The notes: generated by a model from the letters alone, not told the origin. Positions 1-10,824 are shown, counted from the first letter of the stretch. The stretch is DNA of 64,000 nucleotides from Locusta migratoria (GCA_026315105.1 CM048744.1:661233676-661297675); one strand, 5' to 3'. Translations and numbers: made by a program.

Positions 1-488
1 TCTATTTCAGATAAGATTTTACTTCAAAAACTTGTATTGTAAATGTGAACGTCTTGTTTCGTTAGGTACCTAGTAAATAAAGTCTCTCTGGTACCTTGCA
101 CTTAGAAAGAAAGTCTATGTTGCATGCTAAGTTTCGAATTTAATGCCTCTCATGTCCGACTTTTTCCTGTTCCCATTCGCTGCGAAATTCAATATTATTT
201 TTTTTTTTTTTTTCAGACATTCTATTCACACCTTGGCTTAGGTCTACATATTCCCGTCTTGAGAGTCACACTCGAAATAATGAGAAATAATATAATTTAA
301 AAACCACTATCTGAGCTTAGTTGGTCTAAATAAAATCAAGAACAGAAGCTTGCTTTATGTCGTGTTAACAATCCAAAGCGAAATTAAAATAAACCATGGC
401 TTACATGTGTAGGCCTATATTTTCATTACTACCTCTTAGTGAGCATAATTATTTCCAATACAAACAAAAAAAGGGCGTTGTCCTTAAC

Positions 489-644
489 GTTACACAGAGA
501 TTTATTCGATTTTGGCGTCCATACTTGCCGTCTGGAGTTTACAAGCCACCTTTTACGCCGATCTATGTTTGAAGGAAACCGATAAAACTTATAGCGACCA
601 TGTCTGCTGTTATTTGAACACTTTGGAGTTGCACAACCTATCAT
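489..644 (-). CDS. THAP zinc-finger exon (first coding exon, partial gene)
   Basis: Read on the minus strand from an ATG at 644, 52 codons give the start of a THAP DNA-binding domain. Cys4 and Cys9 are followed after 41 residues by Cys51 in the context LCN. The family landmarks Phe23-Pro24, Trp33 and Trp42-x-Pro44 are all present. The fourth zinc ligand, the His of the C2CH set, is missing because the exon ends after Asn52 at GTTAAG (488-483), which reads as a splice donor. The -3 base is a purine. THAP domains occur in transcription factors and in P-element-type transposases; one exon cannot separate these. No downstream exon is visible at 1-428, so the gene would continue outside the window on the left. 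A SINE A lies 108 bp upstream of the ATG. Confidence 0.7.
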
Positions 645-752
645 TTCACAATGTGGAAAAAAAAATCACAAATTTTACGCTGATTCACTTCGAAACACAA
701 CACAAGGCATACAACGCTGTCGCCGGATTGGGATTCAAAATGTCGGATTGTT

Positions 753-897
753 AAAATGTTTGTAGAGCTTATGGGACTGAACTACGGGGTCATCGGTCCC
801 TAAACTTACAAACTACTTATTAACTAGCTAACACTAAGGACGGCACAAATATCCATGCCCGAGGGGGGATTCGAATCCCCATCGTAGCGGCCGGCGG
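753..897 (-). mobile_element. SINE A, 5'-truncated
   Basis: Minus-strand copy with the B box as its reverse complement (gattcgaatcc). The tRNA head is cut short at about 885. A 9-bp TSD, cggattgtt, flanks it at 744-752 and 898-906. It sits just upstream of the THAP exon and could lie in that gene's 5' region. Confidence 0.85.
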
Positions 898-906
898 CGG
901 ATTGTT

Positions 907-1060
907 CTGCTCGGTATATCTAGTGCATTACCACCCCCTCCCCCCCCCACACACACACATCAATTGCCATTCAGTACTCGCGTCATGTAGCCGATTACCG
1001 TGCTAATTAGGGTCTTGTGTACATCCGCACTGAAGAAAGGATCATGTAGAGGACAGATCA
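907..1060 (-). repeat. SINE C remnant with a C/CA-rich tract
   Basis: The stretch with 'cattcagtactcgcg' and 'gcactgaagaaaggatcat' matches the body of SINE C near 45.97-46.04 kb. A C-rich run followed by a short CA run lies at 933-958. The tRNA-like head is mostly gone. Confidence 0.5.
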
Positions 1061-1807
1061 CCTCAAAATACTAATAACAACAAAGGATCAAAGGCCTTCA
1101 TCGGCTGATAGTGTGAAGCCTGTATCACACTAGCGACATTCTGCTGAAAATCGACTACTCGAAGTGCGTGTGCCCTTCGCGCCTGCATGTGATTCAGCTG
1201 CCAACCACATCGCAAGTACGTCTATGACGTCAATTATCTTTATATTAAGCCGAGTGTGAAGTTCTAAATTTCCGAGTGTGTTGCAGAATGTGCATGCGCA
1301 GAAGTAAGGAACTGTTGTGTGTGTCTGCTAATATCGGAAGTTAATCTAGTCTGGTCTAACTCATTCGTATTATGGAAATGCTTTCGCATCTTCTTAACTT
1401 CATTTTGTTGCTTGCTTTACGTTTTCATCATATCGAAACGGTTGCGCCCGAGCGTAGTATTTTATATTCTCCTACAAAATAGACGAAAAATATACGAACA
1501 GAAAGGTATTTACGTTTACACTATACATAAATACGAATTTAAATAAATAAACGTGTTTTAAAGAAACTTATTTCAACAGCGACAGTCACAATTATTCGAA
1601 GACGAAATTATTTTCGACGTTACCTGACCCTTAAAAAGAAAACGTGAAAATAAAGTTAACAGGCGGTTTTATTGCGTTTTCGATATTGTTCAATGTGTTT
1701 GAAATTTTTTTCAGCTAATAAATGTATAAGTTCGAAATTATTGCACAACACTTCTCTTATATTTTTACTTTGATAATAGTGTACAAAATTTACCACATCA
1801 ACTATGT
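1061..1807. other. AT-rich sequence, nothing recognised
   Basis: No RNA gene, repeat family or exon signal recognised. The 75-codon frame at 1319-1546 has no codon signature and I regard it as chance. Confidence 0.4.
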
Positions 1808-2009
1808 TCAAAAATGTTCAAATGTTTGTAGAACTTATGGGACTTAACTACGGGGTCATCAGTCCCTAAGCTTACAAACTACTTATGCACTAGCTAAGAC
1901 TAAGGACGGCACAAATATCCATGCCCGAGGGGGGATTCGAACCCCTGACCGTAGTGGCCGTGCTGACCGTGACTGGAGCGCCTCAGTCACCTCGGCCACC
2001 GCGGCCGGC
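1808..2009 (-). mobile_element. SINE A, full length
   Basis: Starts with the tail (atgttcaaatgtttgta) and ends with the complete tRNA-like head ccgcggccggc. Its B box is intact in reverse complement. No convincing TSD was found. Confidence 0.9.
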
Positions 2010-2399
2010 TCATTTTGTTCCTCAGGCCGCCTTCTATACCCCATAAAATTTTTGTTACTATTATTGTGTAATTCCAAAAGACAAAGACGTATGGACCACA
2101 CACTCATCTCAGTCTTCGACGCCCATTTACTGCCGGAAATATGCGGAGGACGAAATTTTGAAAGAGACTTATTTTTATTACTGGATTTGAGGAAACGTGC
2201 TGCAAAGCCGGAATGCGCCCATTTTGCTTCATCCTGTATATGCGGTGTCTGTTGATTCGGACAACACTTATATAACTAACATAATCTCGCAATGATTGGC
2301 CCCTGAGTTTGAGCCCAATTTCCGGGTACATTGGTTACATAGTATGGAAGACGTCGATGTGTTTTACCTTCCAGGAAACATGGAATAGTCGTTTGTTCG

Positions 2400-2597
2400 A
2401 GGCGGTGCCTTAGCCGTGCGCACTGGGGTGCTATGGTGCGGTGCGCGTAGCCATTCGCCGTCGGGGGTTCGAGTCCCCCCTTGGGCATGGGTGTTTGTGT
2501 TGTCCTTAGGTTAGTTTACCTTAGTTTAAGTAGTTTGTAAGCTATGGACTAGTAACGCAGCAGTTGAGTCCGATATATTTACAAACATTTTTAGTAT
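2400..2597 (+). mobile_element. SINE B variant (B')
   Basis: Head reads gccttagccgtgcgcactgg, with B box ggttcgagtcc, then the B body and a degraded tail ending acaaacattttt. TSD tttgttcg lies at 2392-2399 and 2598-2605. Confidence 0.85.
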
Positions 2598-3004
2598 TTT
2601 GTTCGTTTTCTGTAATGAAAACGCCGTTTTCTTCCTCTTTCTTTTTTGTTTTCAAATCATCTTCAGTGCGTTAGTTTATCGTTTTTTAGGGTTTGGGTTT
2701 TGCCGTTCTTCCCTTATGATCGACAGTCTACATATCACACTTATTCATCTTATGTCTTTTTTTTTTTTTTTACGTTGTGGTTGTTTCTCTTATGTCTCAC
2801 AGTGTCACAGCTGTGACAAAGGCGAAACGCGCCTGAGCAGAATAAACAAATAAGTAAATTACAGTAAGAAAATTGCGTTTTCATTTCAAAAAACGACTAA
2901 TTAGGTGCTTATGCTGCATATGGCCGTACAAATAAACTTGTCTTAACTTTTATTTGGTGTATGAACATAAAGGCATTGTTGTAGGAAGGTAATTGGAAGT
3001 TGTT

Positions 3005-3204
3005 TTGCCGGTCGCGGTGGCCGAGGGGACTGAGGCGCTCCAGTCACGGTCTGCACGGCCACTACGATCGGGGGTTCGAATCCCCCCTCGGGCATGGATA
3101 TTTGTGCCGTCCTTAGTGTTAGCTAGTGCATAAGTAGTTTGTAAGTTTAGGGACTGATGACCTCGTACTTAAGTCCCATAAGCTATCCAAACATTTGACC
3201 TTTT
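3005..3204 (+). mobile_element. SINE A, full length
   Basis: Complete head with B box ggttcgaatcc. The 12-bp imperfect TSD ttggaagt(t/g)gtt is at 2993-3004 and 3205-3216. The right flank is a decayed RTE fragment. Confidence 0.9.
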
Positions 3205-3400
3205 TTGGAAGTGGTTGAAGATGAAACAGGAGACACGACACTGCGACAAGAATTTGACAGAGCACTGAAAAACGTGAAGTCGAAACAAGGCTTGTGGAGT
3301 AGATAATGTTCCCTATGAACTGCTGATATCCTTGTAAGAGCCAACCATGACGAAACTGTTCTACCTGGTGTGTAAGATGTATGAGACAAGTGAGGTCTAA
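3205..3400 (+). repeat. RTE LINE fragment (reverse transcriptase region)
   Basis: Plus-strand sequence parallels the segment of the full RTE copy around its IGDTILREEFDRAL and VDDIPSELL region, with frame breaks and stops. It is a dead internal piece about 200 bp long. Confidence 0.7.
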
Positions 3401-3404
3401 GGCG

Positions 3405-3610
3405 TCATGCTACGGACTGGCTGCCGCCTAATTTACATTTCGCGTAAAGATCACAAAGACAAGATAAGAGAAATTATGGCTCGTGCAGACTCATATAGAC
3501 ATTCATTTTTCCCTCGTTCTGTTTGGGAGTGGAATAGAAAAGAGAGTGCCTAGTGGTAGTACAGTGTTCCCTCCGCCACGCACCTTACGGTGGATTGCGG
3601 AGTGTGTATG
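3405..3610 (+). repeat. CR1-like LINE 3' end
   Basis: Contains a decayed C-terminal coding piece (a 'gttctgtttgggagtggaat' motif, Val-Trp-Glu-Trp-Asn) followed by the family 3' sequence 'ccctccgccacgcacc' and 'ggattgcggagtgtg'. The same 3' end recurs near 59.8 kb. Confidence 0.65.
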
Positions 3611-4268
3611 TATTTACGCCAAAAATTTGTCCCCGATGAATTTTACATTTCGAAAATAGAGTACCTTATCCTTTAAGAATAACCAATGTATAACAATCGG
3701 GTAGTGTTTAATGTACATCAATAAAAACAAGAGCCTAGAGGAAACTGGCGTTTAGTAGGAATTCTAAGGGAATAGGCATGCCTCGCCGGAAATACTGGCG
3801 GCGCATGAAGAGCCTTCTGCTGTGGCGCGTGTCCAGTTCACTGGAGCCTAACTGGGTCGTGTCGACTTGGCGCCGTCCCGTAATCGATCATCGCATCACG
3901 CGCCCAGCCGGAAATAATCGCCGTTATAGCGTTTGGGCTCTCCCTTCTGTGACGTGGTTAAAGCCTGTTCTGCCACAGCGTCATCACCCATCGCTGTTGA
4001 TGTTTTGATGTTCCAGCGAGGTTCCGGTACACAGAACTAGCTGTTTGTGTTACCCTATATCAAAACTGAGAAGACATGTGATAATACTGTTGTACTAACA
4101 GTGTAAGGTACAACTAAATACACTTTGTCTAATGACCACGATGTCGACGGGACGTTAAAACCCTAATCTTCATTCCTTCCTACGACTGAATACATCTACT
4201 ATTGTTTGTACGCCACTTGCTCATTTGATATCTTTGAAATGTGTTGAAAATAGGGTGTGCCAACATTT
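3611..4268. other. Mostly unrecognised; SINE D tail near 4130-4185
   Basis: The piece 'tgtcgacgggacgttaaa' at about 4142-4159 is the 3' end typical of SINE D (compare 7.35 kb). The frame at 3778-4008 is moderately GC-rich, but no family or splice signal was recognised. Confidence 0.45.
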
Positions 4269-4468
4269 CAAAATGTTCAAATGTTTGTAAATCTGTCGGA
4301 GTAAACTGCATGATTAAAAGTCCGTAGCTTACAAACTACTTAAACTAAAGTAACTAACTTAAGGACGACACAAAACACCCATGCCCGAGGGGGGACTCGA
4401 ACCCCCGACGGCGAACGGACGCGCGCACCACAGCACGGCCCCCCAGTGCGCACGACTAATCCGCCGCG
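4269..4468 (-). mobile_element. SINE B variant (B'), full length
   Basis: Tail first, then reverse-complement B box ggactcgaaccc and head ending ccgccgcggc. A weak TSD-like match (caacattt and caaacatt) flanks it. Confidence 0.85.
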
Positions 4469-4989
4469 GCAAACATTACAAGAGCTAAGATCAGTGAAAT
4501 ATATAAATACAGCTATGTGGTGCCTCCAATTTTTTTCAAGACTAAATTTAAACAACTAGGCCCGCCATCTGATTATTATTTTCTGGCCGCAGTGCTCCAG
4601 TCACTCAGTATACTTACAGGTGACATCTTTCACGTCGAACACTCCGAAGCGCACGAAACAACTTAGTATAACGCTAGATTATCAAGAACAGTGGTCTGCG
4701 TCATTCCGTACAAAACGTCGCGTTCTGCCACAAGTGACATTTTAAAAGCGATTGGATTGCTACTTGCTCCATAGATCACGAATACTAGATTTTGTAATGA
4801 TGTGGAACATGACAGTTTAGTAAAATATAACACGACATGACATACAGTTTTATTTATTTATTTTTGTAGAATTACTAATTTATATGTAAAAATTCATCTA
4901 CTTAGTGGAAGGAGTTGTCATTCAGAAATTCTTTCAATTTGTTTTTAATTGCTGGTTGGCTATCTATCAGCCATTTGGTGTTATTTGGA

Positions 4990-5193
4990 GCCGCGGTGGA
5001 GTAGCCGAGCGGTCTTTTGCGTCTCGCTGCGGAGCGCGCGGTTGCTCGCCGTGGAGATTCGAGTCCTCCCTGGGGCATGGGTGTGTGTGTTGTCCTTAGG
5101 TTAGTTTACCTTAGTTTAAGTAGTTTTTTTAAGCTACGGACTGTTGACCACGCAGTTTGGTCCGATAGAATTACAAACATTTGAACATTTTGA
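4990..5193 (+). mobile_element. SINE B, full length
   Basis: Reference-quality copy for the family: head ccgcggtggagtagccgagc, B box gattcgagtcc (one change), GT-rich body start, tail acaaacatttgaacatttt. A run of T replaces part of the body near 5126. Confidence 0.9.
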
Positions 5194-5672
5194 TAATTGA
5201 CCCCTTCTGTGCCAAAGTTAGATATAACCTTGAATAGTATAGATCATCCTTTCTCCTAGAATTGTAGTTATCTTGGGTGGGTTCCACAAATTATTCTAAT
5301 TATAAGCTTTTGTACAATGAATACTTTTTTGCTCACTGTTGAATTACCCCAAAATATAATGCCATGTGAAAGCAGTGAATGACGATAGGCAAAGTAATCT
5401 AATTTACTGAGATGTTTGTCACCAAAATTTGCAATAACCCTGATAGCATAATTTGCTGAACTCAAAGTTTCAGTAGATCATCAATACGCACACCTAAAAA
5501 CTTTGAATATTCTGCCTTGGCAACCGACTTTCGTTCACAGACTATGTTCTTAATGGTATGATGTCATAGATATGGAACTGTATATACTGTGTTTTATCAA
5601 CATTTAATAAAAGTCCATTTGCAGAGAACCACTTAATAATTTTCTGAAAGGCGTCATTTACAATTTCATCAA

Positions 5673-5768
5673 AATGTTCAAATGTTTATAAATCTATCGA
5701 ACCAAACTACGTAGTCATCAGTCCGTAGCTTACAAACTATTTAAACTAAGGTAAACTAACCTAAGGAC

Positions 5769-5811
<43 letters not shown>

Positions 5812-6055
5812 CCCAGGGACGCCAATACGGTCGGGGGTTCGAATCCCCCCTAGGGCATGGATATTTGTGCCGTCCTAGTTTGTAAGTAGTTCATAAGTAG
5901 TTTGTAAGTTTAGGGACTGATGACCCCGTAGTTAAGTCCCATACGCTTTACAAACATTTGAACATTTGCCCCAGGGACGACGCGAACCTCCGACGGCGAG
6001 CAACCGCGCGCTCCGTAGCGAAGTGCTTTAGACCGCTCGGCTACTCCACTGCGAC
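5673..6055 (-). mobile_element. SINE B split by SINE A, with an AC microsatellite
   Basis: Tail and body lie at 5673-5809 and the head at about 5980-6055. The GT run of the body has expanded to an AC tract of about 40 bp (5769-5809). A SINE A interrupts it at 5822-5967. Confidence 0.9.
5822..5967 (+). mobile_element. SINE A, 5'-truncated, nested in SINE B
   Basis: Begins within the tRNA head (gccaatacggtcgggggttc). It is flanked by the perfect 12-bp TSD gccccagggacg at 5810-5821 and 5968-5979. SINE A was therefore active after this SINE B copy and its host LINE were in place. Confidence 0.95.
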
Positions 6056-6319
6056 TGAATCACTTTTTTCAACTCTCTGCACTCTTCCAGTTAAGCATGA
6101 ATGAAAGATTTATGCATTGCCCCACTAACAACACGATACTTGAGTTTATCTAGAAGAATTCCATATTTTACAAAATCAAAAGCCTTTGAGAGATCACAAA
6201 AAATCCCAACGGGTGATGTCTGGATATCAACATCAGCGAAGGAAAATTATACTAATTCAATGACGTTAGTGTATTATTGTATTTTTAATCAATAATGCCA
6301 AAAACCCTCTGCTTGAAGT

Positions 6320-6570
6320 AATCACAACAGAACAAAATATATTCTACACATCTGACAGTGCTTATATTAGACTTCAAAGTGAAGATGGGGATTTCTATCA
6401 AGTTGTTAAAACAAAGTTGACGAGATGATTGATGCTTATTTTGTAATCAAAATTCATTCTGTGATTTACAGTCAATTTTCTGCGCCAAAGTATAAGGCCA
6501 TGTTGCAATATGCCTGGCGAAAGGAGGATGATGACAGTGAGATACCCACACCATCATTTGAAAAATGTAA
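6320..6570 (+). pseudogene. Coding-like remnant of unknown origin
   Basis: Translation around 6425-6620 contains the stretch KYKAMLQYAWRKEDD and then PTPSFEKC, which looks more protein-like than neighbouring chance frames. A related reading continues upstream across a stop. I cannot assign it to a family; a decayed transposase or host retrocopy are both possible. It runs into the left arm of the foldback element at 6575. Confidence 0.3.
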
Positions 6571-6574
6571 TTTC

Positions 6575-6966
6575 TATTCACAGAATACATGGCATCAACT
6601 GCGCATGGTGAAAGCTGAATATGTGTACTCAGCCGGGATTCGAACCCGGGTCTCCCGCTACTTAGGCAGTTGCGCTGACCCCTTACTCACCGAACCTGCA
6701 AGGACTACCTAAGCACGCCTCCCGTCAGACACAAATTTCCAGCTCTACCCTGCCCACAGTACTCAACTTCGTAGTCAGTATGTACTAATTACCGTAAGAG
6801 TAAGGGTTGACGGGATGCGTTCTTAGGTAGTACCTGCAGGTGCAGTGATCACTGTGTCCCCAGTGGTGTAGGGGTCAGCGTAACTGCGGGAGACCCAGGT
6901 TCGAATCCCGGTTGGGTACACATTATTAGATTTACCCATGCGCAGTTGATATATATCCTGTGAATA
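6575..6966. mobile_element. Foldback element with tRNA-like inverted arms
   Basis: Left arm (about 6575-6745) and right arm (about 6790-6966) are reverse complements. Both hold a tRNA-like module with a B box: gggattcgaaccc on the left in reverse, ggttcgaatcccgg on the right. The match extends past the tRNA-like part on both outer sides (caactgcgcatgg and its complement; tattcacag and ctgtgaata). The spacer is about 45 bp. Two independent SINE insertions would not be expected to have inverted flanks. Confidence 0.7.
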
Positions 6967-7052
6967 TGAAAGAATAACAACTGCAGGATCAGAAGTATAG
7001 ACGTATAAATGGATTCTTCCGTCACTTCTTGGTAGAACAATTCCATATTCAG

Positions 7053-7472
7053 TGTTGAAAACAATCTGTTTTTGTTGTACTAATTTATGTTTATTTACGA
7101 ACTAGTTTTCGGCTTATTAGGTCATCTTCAGGAAAACACTTACCGAGTGAGTTGGCGCATTGGTAAGACACTGGACTCGTATTCGGAAGGACGGTGGTTC
7201 AAATACACCTCCGGCCATCCATATTTAGGTTTTCCGTGATTTTCCTGTATTACTCCAGGCAAATGCCGGGATGGTTCCTTACAAAGGGCACGGCCAATTT
7301 CCTTCCCTCATCCTTACCCAAACATCCTAGCGTGAGCTAATGACCAAGCTGTCGACGGGACGTTAAACCCTAAGATTCCTTCCTTCAGGTATACATTTGA
7401 CAGGCGACGACCGAAAACTAGTTCGTAAATAAACATAAATTAGTAGAACAAATCAGATTGTTAGTTTTCAAC
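7053..7472. mobile_element. MITE-like element with ~60-bp terminal inverted repeats
   Basis: The arm at 7053-7112 (start gttgaaaacaatctg, end gaactagttttcgg) is inverted at 7411-7472 (ccgaaaactagttcg to ttttcaac) with few mismatches. The centre is occupied by a SINE D. No transposase and no clear TSD were seen. Confidence 0.7.
7139..7395 (+). mobile_element. SINE D, near full length
   Basis: tRNA-like head 'ggcgcattggtaagacactg' with a degenerate B box (ggttcaaatac), then 'ggttttccgtgattttcc' and the 3' end 'gacgggacgttaaaccc' with a pyrimidine-rich terminus. It is inserted inside the MITE-like inverted repeat. Confidence 0.75.
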
Positions 7473-8285
7473 CCTAAATATTGAGTATAGCTTTTTGATA
7501 TTGAACTGATTGAATGCAAAAGTGATTTAGACGTAAAAACATAGTTTTAGTGAGGTGTGCACACCGTTGTCCATCAGCTTTGTTTTAACCATTTACAGAT
7601 ATTTTGGGGAATAATATAAGCAGTGTCAGGAGTGTATGATGTGTGTGTTTGGCGCTGTTGTTATTACTTGAAACAGAGGGGTTTCGTCATTTGCGCTAGA
7701 ATGCCACGTTTTGTATTGAAAATACACAGACTGCTCTTGTTATTCTAAGCTTGAACATACAACTCTTGTTTTTGGAAGCTTTGCTCGAGGCCACAGGCGT
7801 GCCCTATTGCATGGTATCCATGAACACCACCGCGTAGCGACATTTCACTACGTTGCCCAAACAGCATCACGAGGAGATGCGATCGTGTGTAGATAGGTTC
7901 TCTCGCGTTTTTACAGCTGTCTGCGATTAGTTCGTAAATTATAATACATGAAATTTCTAAAAAGAAATGTACAGCAAAATTAATTTTTCGAAGATAATAA
8001 ATAGGAGATACAGAAAGATAAGTGTTGTCCGTTCACATCTCGGATCTCGCGAGCCGATTCTTATGTCGCATATATCTTGTAATATTTACGTTTTCAAAGC
8101 CTTTTTAAACTGCGTGTTTGTTAGATAGGATGCGTTTGTTTTTATTGCTCCACATTAAATTATATTAATTATAGGTTTAAGTTGCCGCCTGGTCGAATAA
8201 CCGGCCACGAACAAATCTACTTAATGTATTAAATATGTGTGTTACTATTTTACCATTCAGTATAGATTTAGTTGGGGGGATTTTT
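7473..8285. other. Nothing recognised
   Basis: AT-rich sequence without a recognisable repeat, exon or RNA. Confidence 0.4.
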
Positions 8286-8289
8286 GTCT

Positions 8290-8390
8290 CACCTGATGTT
8301 AGGTATTGTGATTAAAAATCATGGACATACGGAAATTTGTACCGTGACTCGAACCCATATCTCCTGCTTACTAGGCAGTAGTGGTCCCCC

Positions 8391-8456
<66 letters not shown>

Positions 8457-8640
8457 ACGAGCTTCGAACACCTGCACGGACTACTCAAGCTCGTACCACG
8501 TCCGACCCAAATTCCCATATGTCCTCCTATTTTGACCATTGTAATCCATGGTTCGTAATGGACCCTGTATACATGCCAGGATTGCGGTCCTCGTCTGTAT
8601 TCGCACTGGAGGAAGCATCAATCCTTGGCATGGTGGATCG
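8290..8640 (-). repeat. SINE C copy with an internal CA microsatellite
   Basis: Reverse tRNA-like head with gactcgaacccatatctcc and a 'gcttactaggcagt' stretch, followed by a (CA)n tract at about 8396-8452. The C body ends in 'cactggaggaagcatcaatcc'. The open frames across the CA tract are low-complexity artefacts. Confidence 0.6.
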
Positions 8641-8823
8641 CAATATTAAGAATCCGAAAGAAAGACGCCGCAGTTTTAATTACCATTCAGTGGCGCGTAT
8701 GTTTCATGTTCATGTCATCCGCGGTGGACGATAAATGCTGTACCAGGATATCTCTTATGTCGTAATACCGAAAAAGGTTTACCGATGCACCACTTTATTG
8801 ACGAACTTTTGTCGATTTGGTTT

Positions 8824-9023
8824 CAAATCAAATGTTTGCAAATCTATAGGACTTAAGTACTGCGGTTATCAGTCCGTAGGCTTACAAACTACTTAAACTA
8901 ATCTAAAAACAGCGCGCACATACACAAACACTAACACACGAGGGAGGACTCGAACCTCCGACGGGGAGCAAACGCGCGCTCCGCAGCAAGTCCATAGAGC
9001 GCTGGGCCATTCCACCACGGCTC
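8824..9023 (-). mobile_element. SINE B, full length
   Basis: Reverse B box ggactcgaacc and head ending ccaccacggct. Imperfect TSD gatttggttt / ggtttggttt at 8814-8823 and 9024-9033. Confidence 0.9.
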
Positions 9024-9110
9024 GGTTTGGTTTGGCTCCTCTGTAGGCGCGGTATGGCAATCTAGTACGGTGATTTCATTGTATCCCAGTCAAGGAATGT
9101 GTATTTGAAA

Positions 9111-9312
9111 GCCGGCTGCGGTGGCCGGGGAGACTGAGGCGCTACAGTCACGGTCTGCACGGCCACTACGGTCGGGGGTTCGAATCCCCCCTCGGGCATG
9201 GATATTTGTGTCGTTCTTAGTATTAGTTAGTTCATAAGTAGTTCGTAAGTTTAGGCACTGATGACCCCGTAGTTAAGTCCCATAAGCTATACAAACATTT
9301 GAACTTTTTTAA
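9111..9312 (+). mobile_element. SINE A, full length
   Basis: Head gccggctgcggtggccgggg and B box ggttcgaatcc. TSD atttgaaa at 9103-9110 and 9313-9320. Confidence 0.9.
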
Positions 9313-9394
9313 ATTTGAAAATAGACAAAATTGCTTACATATATTTTTTCGGGGCTACGTTACGAATCGGGCAGGCGCTCGCGTAGGAGATTCG

Positions 9395-9582
9395 AACTGC
9401 CGCGGTGCAGTAAAGCATCTCGCTGCGGAGCGCGCGGTTGTTCGCCGTGGAGGTTCGAGTCCCTGGGGCATAGGTGTTTGTGTTTGTCCGTAGGTTAGTT
9501 TACCTAGGTTTAAGTAGTTTGTAAGCTACGGACTGATGACCACGCAGTTTACTCCGATAAATTTACAGACATTTGAACACTT
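9395..9582 (+). mobile_element. SINE B
   Basis: Head (gccgcggtgcagtaaagc), B box ggttcgagtcc and the B tail ending tacagacatttgaacactt. No clear TSD; a second SINE B piece abuts it at 9583. Confidence 0.8.
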
Positions 9583-9990
9583 TGAGATTCGAGCCCTCCC
9601 TCGGGCATGGGTGTGTGTGTGCTGCCCTTAGTGTAAGTTAAAGTAGTTTGTAAAGTTAGGGACCAATAACAATAATTTATTGTGGCTCATGGGCCTTATG
9701 CAAGTCTTTTATTTGGGCAACACTTCGGCGACTTGCGTGTCCCTAGCCTACCCCAGTTATCCAACTGGGGAAAGTGGGCCTAAAGCTTAACGTGGAATCC
9801 GAACCACGTATCGTTTCCGGCGACTCCTCACTTCGTTGACAGGTGAAGGATAGGTTAAAACACAGACTGAAAAAATCCGAGGTCCTACCGATTACGAACC
9901 CGCGACCCTTCGGTTTCCAGTCGAGCGCTTTACCCCAAAACCACCGGGCCCGAGATACTAGGGACCAATGACGAGAGAAGTTTGGTCCCG
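9583..9990 (+). mobile_element. 5'-truncated SINE B split by SINE E
   Basis: Begins at the B box (gattcgagccctccctcggg). The body runs to 9667 and resumes at 9970 with gagaagtttggtcccgtagaatt. SINE E occupies the gap. Confidence 0.8.
9668..9958 (-). mobile_element. SINE E, full length, nested in SINE B
   Basis: Reverse tRNA-like head near 9890-9955 (tacgaacccgcgacccttcg; gagcgctttaccccaaaacc). The body carries 'ggaatccgaaccacg'. TSD tagggaccaat at 9657-9667 and 9959-9969. The same family is seen at 57.4 kb and 53.9 kb. Confidence 0.9.
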
Positions 9991-10079
9991 TAGAATTAAA
10001 AAAAATACTTGGAGTACCTGTCGTGTTTAATTGGACTCATCATGCCTAGTGAATTTTCCTGTGACAGCCAGACACGCCC

Positions 10080-10345
10080 TTGAGATGGAGCAAGGCAGTT
10101 TTTGTTCCTGCTGCTCGTCGGCAGTGGCCAGTGCTGGCCGGCTAATCTGGCGCCGCGCCGGTGCAGTTTCCATGCAGCGCGCTCTGCCGGAAGAGCGGCC
10201 GCTTCCTGCTCCCCGTCCACGCCGCTTCTCCCCCGCGATGCAAATTGCCCGCTGCGGTCACTGACACCTCCATTACCAGACCGCCGCCCCGTCACGAGCT
10301 GCAACCACCGCCTGCTGCGCAACCTAATTAAACAACCCCCCAAAT
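10080..10345. promoter_or_regulatory. GC-rich island, possible regulatory element
   Basis: Sharply GC-richer than the AT-rich flanks, with several CpGs (gcgccgcgccgg). It holds an octamer-like atgcaaat (10238-10245) and a homeodomain-like cctaattaaa. Overlapping frames on both strands are probably a GC effect. A diverged exon is not excluded. Confidence 0.3.
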
Positions 10346-10820
10346 AATTGTGCCACTGTATCGTGGAGAGAAAGGAAAGAATTTAACGTTACCTGCCGTT
10401 TTAATTTACGTAAAAGTTGCATTGCTTCAAATCTGATTCTGCGTATTTAAAACTGGCTTAAACCCGTGGCTCCGCTTGCATGTTGGTTGATTATGATAGC
10501 TTATCTATCTTTCAGTAGTGTGCTATGAGACTGGATTTGAAGGATGAAATGAAATACAATACCTTCTTTAGAAACAAACATTTTTAATCAACATTCAAAT
10601 AAAAAAATAAAATTATGTGAAGTGCTTAATGATTTACGTTTATCAAGAAAGTACCTAGTGTAGAACAAATCAAACGTAAAAATGCACTCGTTTCGAAGAA
10701 TCCAATCACGAAATTCAACAATAATGATTGTAATAATATCACAGATCGATCACTTGATGTATACGCGAAAGGTCAAATTGGTTTTTTAAAGAGATGTATT
10801 AAAAGAAATTTCCTTTTTAC
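10346..10820. other. AT-rich, nothing recognised
   Basis: No recognisable element. Confidence 0.4.
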
Positions 10821-10824
10821 TGCT

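Larger units (their letters stand above)
5200..6310 (-). mobile_element. Decayed non-LTR retrotransposon, split by SINEs
   Basis: The minus-strand frame at 5268-5465 reads like the C-terminal region of jockey/CR1-type reverse transcriptases (motif LLSHGIIFWGNS, then a VQKLIIRIICG-like stretch). After the SINE block, 6090-6250 read in reverse resembles the 'KAFD' region with a KAFDFVKYGILLDKL-type motif. The two parts are in the right order for one minus-strand LINE interrupted at 5673-6055. Stops and frame changes make it inactive. Confidence 0.65.

Noticed and set aside
512..754. 80-codon plus-strand frame over the THAP exon
   Set aside because: The minus strand gives the conserved THAP pattern; this is its shadow.
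6849..6930. Functional tRNA gene with perfect B box
   Set aside because: The left acceptor strand does not pair with the right, and the sequence continues as a repeat arm with an inverted partner.
8381..8734. 117-codon frame with a long Thr-His run
   Set aside because: It is a translated CA microsatellite inside a SINE C copy.
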